From NCBI GenBank assembly GCA_050740455.1, contig JBOIDF010000107.1, positions 1-8,184 on the forward strand: a stretch of DNA of 8,184 nt. The letters run 5' to 3'. This document shows, piece after piece, positions 6,253-8,184 of the stretch. Source of the DNA: USCg-Taylor sp050740455. GTDB lineage: Bacteria > Pseudomonadota > Gammaproteobacteria > JACCXJ01. A program made the position numbers and the translations under genes. The stretch's first letter is position 1. Each line of letters starts with the position of its first letter. The notes below the pieces were generated by a model. The model saw only the letters and a program-made list of their open reading frames with translations. It had not been told where the DNA came from and made no database searches.

Positions 6253-6461
6253 TTAGCTGGGCATCCCTGTCGCAATGGGTTCCATTTCAAAAATACCAAA
6301 ATATCTCCATTGTCCTTCCAGAGCCTCGTGATTCCCTGCATCCCTTCCCCGCGGACCTTTACTCCTGTTCATTCTCTATAATTGAAGGAGTTAGGCGCTG
6401 TTTCCGAACATTTCCGAATATCCGTCCCCTGCTCTTTTTCATAGTTAACTTGTTGATTTCT
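6253..6461. other. Non-coding debris between transposase fragment and tRNA-Phe remnant
   Basis: No convincing gene. One minus-strand frame across about 6215-6345 includes LVFLKWNPLRQ, which faintly resembles a segment of IS1380-like transposases that normally follows the DSGF block. Here it would precede it, so I do not call it. A 10-base tandem near-repeat lies at 6401-6420. Confidence 0.35.
6401..6420. repeat. Two tandem 10-base units, tttccgaaca and tttccgaata
   Basis: Two adjacent units differ at one base and have a helical-turn period. They lie about 40 bases from the tRNA-Phe attachment scar, a place where integrase arm or excisionase sites can occur. With only two copies, function is speculative. 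Confidence 0.4.
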
Positions 6462-6511
6462 TGGTGGCCAGGGACAGAATCGAACTGCCGACACAGGGAT
6501 TTTCAGTCCTT
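6462..6511 (-). tRNA. tRNA-Phe(GAA) 3'-half remnant, probable second attachment scar
   Basis: The minus strand gives anticodon loop CTGAAAA (anticodon GAA) with 3' stem TCCCT, variable loop GTGTC, T arm GGCAG/CTGTC around TTCGATT, acceptor 3' strand CCTGGCC, discriminator A and CCA. The 5' side of the anticodon stem (AAGGA) already has one mismatch, and homology ends there. Further upstream on that strand there is no D arm and no GGCCAGG 5' acceptor strand, so the gene is incomplete. It has the same orientation and breakpoint type as the tRNA-Thr scar at 256-303. The element that left it should extend to the right, and the antitoxin/toxin genes at 6648-7186 would be its first cargo. Confidence 0.85.
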
Positions 6512-6612
6512 GATAGAATTGTTTATATTCAATAAGTTAGTTGAGTTTCCGGTCCGCAATATCGTTAAATATCGCCTCGTAACACCTTGTTTCGCTTCGT
6601 ACCGCATCAGTT

Positions 6613-6640
6613 TTGCGGACCAGAGGGCTGCGGATATAAT
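6613..6640 (+). promoter_or_regulatory. Probable sigma70 promoter of the addiction module
   Basis: A perfect -10 hexamer TATAAT (6635-6640) is preceded after 16 bases by TTGCGG (6613-6618), a half-matching -35. The ATG at 6648 begins 7 bases after the -10 box. Transcription from this promoter would start at or one base before the ATG and give a leaderless or near-leaderless mRNA. No Shine-Dalgarno sequence lies between, which fits. Confidence 0.6.
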
Positions 6641-6647
6641 TTGAATC

Positions 6648-6878
6648 ATGGGTACTCCCTTTGAAGAGCTGGAAAAGCAAGCCCGAGCGTTGAGCCCGAA
6701 AGAGAAAGCGGCACTTGCACGCATTCTCATTGATGAGCTAGATACCTCGGTGGACGCCAACGCCGAAGAGCTGTGGATTGAAGAAGCTCAGCGGCGGTAC
6801 AACGCCTTTATAAGGGACGAGCTTCAGGCCCTCCCCGGTGACGAGGTAATGCGTAGGGTTCGTAGCCGCCTCAAATGA
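6648..6878 (+). CDS. Addiction module antitoxin (putative addiction module component family)
   Basis: The 76-residue product fits the small antitoxin family annotated as putative addiction module component (Pfam PF09720/TIGR02574), which pairs with RelE/ParE toxins. The family signature is seen in A-x-x-L-S-P-x-E-(K/R)-A-A-L-A-x-I-L-I-D-E-L (about residues 12-31) and in the second half W-x-x-E-A-x-R-R-x-x-A (about 43-53), ending with D-E-V-M-R-R-V-R-S-R. These antitoxins bind and block the cognate toxin and are degraded faster than it. The ATG is chosen because it is the first in frame and starts the conserved N-terminus. The stop TGA (6876-6878) overlaps the toxin ATG (6875) as ATGA. The gene is intact, in contrast to most of its surroundings. 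Confidence 0.85.
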   Translation: MGTPFEELEKQARALSPKEKAALARILIDELDTSVDANAEELWIEEAQRRYNAFIRDELQALPGDEVMRRVRSRLK

Positions 6879-7186
6879 TCGGGTATCGGTATCTTCCTCC
6901 GGCGGAGGAAGACATGACCGAGGCAGCCCTCTTTTACGAGTTAGAATCAGCGGGTCTGGGTTTCGAGTTCCTCGACGACGTGCAGCGCGTTGTCGACGCT
7001 TTGCGGGAGTACCCAAAGCTTGGTCAATCAATAGGCCGTGGGATAAGACGAGCGTTGCTTCGTCGATTTCCGTTCTCGCTGATCTATTCCGAAGAACCTG
7101 ATGGGATTCTGATCGTAGCCGTGGCTCATCAGAAGCGACGTCCAGGTTATTGGGGTAAGCGCATTGGTAGCTCCAAGAGTACATGA
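6875..7186 (+). CDS. RelE/ParE-family toxin
   Basis: The 103-residue protein is a RelE/ParE superfamily toxin. It begins with the strand/helix Y-R-Y-L-P-P-A-x-x-D-M-x-E-A-A-x-F-Y-E, contains a helical G-L-G-x-x-F-x-D-D-V-Q-R-V-V-D (27-41), a basic R-R-A-L-L-R-R-F-P-F-S-L-I-Y (58-71) and the C-terminal strand I-L-I-V-A-V-A-H-Q-K-R-R-P-G-Y-W (78-93). This last pattern (AH-x-x-R-x-P-x-Y-W) is characteristic of the branch that partners with PF09720 antitoxins. Members act as ribosome-dependent mRNA nucleases or gyrase poisons; the sequence does not decide which. Length is normal and the frame is intact. The start overlaps the antitoxin stop (ATGA), so the pair is translationally coupled and expressed from the upstream promoter. 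Confidence 0.88.
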   Translation: MIGYRYLPPAEEDMTEAALFYELESAGLGFEFLDDVQRVVDALREYPKLGQSIGRGIRRALLRRFPFSLIYSEEPDGILIVAVAHQKRRPGYWGKRIGSSKST

Positions 7187-7332
7187 TCGCACCTACGCCC
7201 GGCAAGCGCCCTTTCGCTAGTGCCACCACCGTATCTTTTTTGGATTTAAGCGACGTCCACGCGCGCGCATTTGGTGAGTTTATCGCCCCTTACAAAGAAC
7301 AGATGAAGCGCGCGGAATATGCGGGAGTATAA
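7183..7332 (+). CDS. Small 49-residue ORF overlapping the toxin stop
   Basis: The ATG (7183-7185) overlaps the toxin TGA (7184-7186) as ATGA, the same junction as between antitoxin and toxin. The frame runs 49 codons to TAA 7330-7332. The peptide begins MIAPTPGKRPFASATTVSFL and ends with a helix-prone, charged stretch EFIAPYKEQMKRAEYAGV. I do not recognise a family. The coupling and the plausible composition favour a real third gene of the toxin-antitoxin operon. It could also be the 5' end of a longer gene cut off by the transposase insertion that follows at about 7340-7460, or a chance frame. No signal peptide or membrane segment is apparent. Confidence 0.4.
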   Translation: MIAPTPGKRPFASATTVSFLDLSDVHARAFGEFIAPYKEQMKRAEYAGV

Positions 7333-7462
7333 GGAATGATTTCAAGGCCGTGCGCTTGCATCGCAATGCACTGCGGACGGGGTGCGGTAGTCGCTGGATG
7401 CAGGAGCGGGTCACGGCGCTGTGCGGCCGTCACGGGATCGCTTGTGGGTGGAGAATTCGCAC

Positions 7463-7972
7463 TCACGTTGCCACCGGCGTCCAAAAGAGACCGCGACAAT
7501 GCTGTAGCCAGGCATATTGATCGAGCGCAGCTTCGGCAGGGGATGATGCTCCGGCGCGTTGCGCTGGCGTTGAACCGTCAAGCGAGCGGTGCACGCGATG
7601 GGCATTGTAATAGTTGCGGCATTCGTCCAGCTTCTGCGCCAGGTCGACCGCGTTCCAACAGAACATCCGATCAAGATACTCGCGCCGAATCGTCCCGATC
7701 AGTCGTTCGACGAACGGATGCGAAACCGGGACGTAGGCAATCGACTTGACCTCCTCAATATCGAGCACGCGCAAGTTGGCGAGCCAACGGTGAAAGCGAA
7801 ACAGCGGATCGTGGTCGGTACTGAGGTGTTTCGGTTCGGGTTGATCGGCAGTAGCATAGTTGAACATCCGGCAAACCGAGACGCCATCAAGATATGCCAG
7901 GGCGACGCCAAAGCCGATGATGCGGCGAGTGAAGACGTCCATGACCAGCATCACCCAATGGCTGCGTGCCAT
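7463..7972 (-). CDS. Integrase-core (rve) transposase, C-terminal part (5'-truncated)
   Basis: The minus-strand frame encodes the C-terminal 169 residues of a DDE transposase. It shows SHWVMLVMDVFTRRIIGFGV (the strand/turn before the active site), LSTDHDPLF with catalytic-type Asp53, and HPFVERLIGTIRREYLDR with Glu89, giving D-35-E spacing. It ends in YYNAHRVHRSLDGSTPAQ and WLQHCRGLFWTPVA, a normal C-terminus. In the frame above the chosen ATG, homology-like residues continue for about 15 codons (IKCAVRSGSG). The first catalytic Asp and the N-terminal DNA-binding half are then lost around 8010-8020, with the continuation, if any, in another frame. It is therefore not a complete enzyme. Its sequence type differs from the fragment at 5490-5827, so the two are probably not copies of one IS. 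Confidence 0.8.
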   Translation of the reverse strand: MARSHWVMLVMDVFTRRIIGFGVALAYLDGVSVCRMFNYATADQPEPKHLSTDHDPLFRFHRWLANLRVLDIEEVKSIAYVPVSHPFVERLIGTIRREYLDRMFCWNAVDLAQKLDECRNYYNAHRVHRSLDGSTPAQRAGASSPAEAALDQYAWLQHCRGLFWTPVAT

Positions 7973-8017
7973 CCCTGAACCGCTGCGGACGGCGCATTTG
8001 ATCGCCGGGGGTATCGC

Positions 8018-8184
8018 GCTCGGCGAGAGCGCTCACCGCGTGTGAGCCGCGCGTGGTGATCTGGGCCCGGTCCATATTCAATACCATATTTCCATGCGTA
8101 ATCCCCTCAAGTCGCGCTCGGGCTCCGGTTCCGGGAGCCTCACTGCGCTGCCCGCATGAATACGGCGAGCGGTCAGAGCCAGCG
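8018..8184. other. Unassigned right end of the window
   Basis: No frame gives a recognisable protein. A minus-strand frame from 8087 overlaps the transposase start but does not resemble the missing transposase N-terminus. An inverted repeat GGCTCC/GGAGCC with a 7-base loop lies at 8121-8139 without a following T run. IS end sequences may be here but I could not identify them. Confidence 0.35.

Noticed and set aside
6215..6345. Minus-strand frame with LVFLKWNPLRQ
   Set aside because: A faint resemblance to an IS1380 segment, but in the wrong order relative to the DSGF block and too weak to call.
6450..6644. Plus-strand ORF across the tRNA-Phe remnant
   Set aside because: The start (WWPGTESNCRHRDFQS) is again translated antisense tRNA sequence, a familiar artefact in databases.
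5490..7972. Composite transposon bounded by two IS copies
   Set aside because: The two transposase pieces appear to be of different sequence types, each is only half a gene, and no matching terminal repeats or target duplications were seen.
7336..7978. Plus-strand ORFs antisense to the right-hand transposase
   Set aside because: Shadows of the clear minus-strand transposase frame; the peptides show no family features.
8121..8139. GGCTCC/GGAGCC hairpin as a terminator
   Set aside because: No T run follows on either strand and no adjacent gene end needs it.
1..8184. CRISPR arrays, rRNA genes, riboswitches
   Set aside because: No regularly spaced repeats, no rRNA-like sequence and no recognisable aptamer were found on reading both strands.

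Overview
The window looks like a piece of a proteobacterial chromosome, most likely gammaproteobacterial. The clues are the FtsH tail, the tRNA-Thr(CGU) and tRNA-Phe(GAA) 3' halves, an AmgK-type sugar kinase and moderately high GC coding. I cannot name a genus. Core sequence is visible only at the left edge, where the last 65 codons of ftsH end at base 200. Nearly everything to the right looks like accessory DNA in an advanced state of decay.

Layout, left to right. The ftsH 3' end (3-200) is followed by a 3'-half remnant of a tRNA-Thr gene (256-303, minus), which is a typical island attachment scar. Next is a minus-strand run of an unknown ORF, a HicB-like antitoxin and a HicA toxin, joined by ATGA and TAATG overlaps. 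Divergent from it is a frameshifted MerR-like small DNA-binding protein whose stop overlaps the start of a RepA-like AAA ATPase. That ATPase is itself frameshifted, truncated and altered in its Walker A motif. This pair resembles the regulator/replication module of integrative elements or plasmids. Cargo follows: a frameshifted glutathione S-transferase, a long secreted-type metal-dependent amidohydrolase whose normal start codon seems lost, and a middle fragment of the MurNAc/GlcNAc kinase amgK. The amgK fragment runs antisense into a transposase fragment.

The stretch from about 5490 to 6460 is a graveyard: the N-terminal third of an integrase-core transposase, an unrecognised plus-strand ORF, and a frameshifted IS1380-like transposase piece. 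A second tRNA 3'-half remnant (tRNA-Phe, 6462-6511, minus) marks a second attachment scar in the same orientation as the first. Beyond it a near-consensus TATAAT box stands 7 bases before the start of an intact antitoxin/toxin pair (addiction-module antitoxin plus RelE/ParE toxin). A 49-codon ORF overlaps the toxin stop by ATGA. The window ends in the C-terminal half of another integrase-core transposase (minus) and unassigned sequence.

The genes do not form one pathway. The main pattern is that most cargo and mobility genes carry frameshifts or truncations, while both toxin-antitoxin modules are open and tightly coupled. That is what one expects if addiction modules keep an otherwise dying island in place. 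I did not find convincing evidence for a wholly new system. The best leads are the unknown ORF coupled to hicBA and the small third ORF coupled to the RelE/ParE pair.
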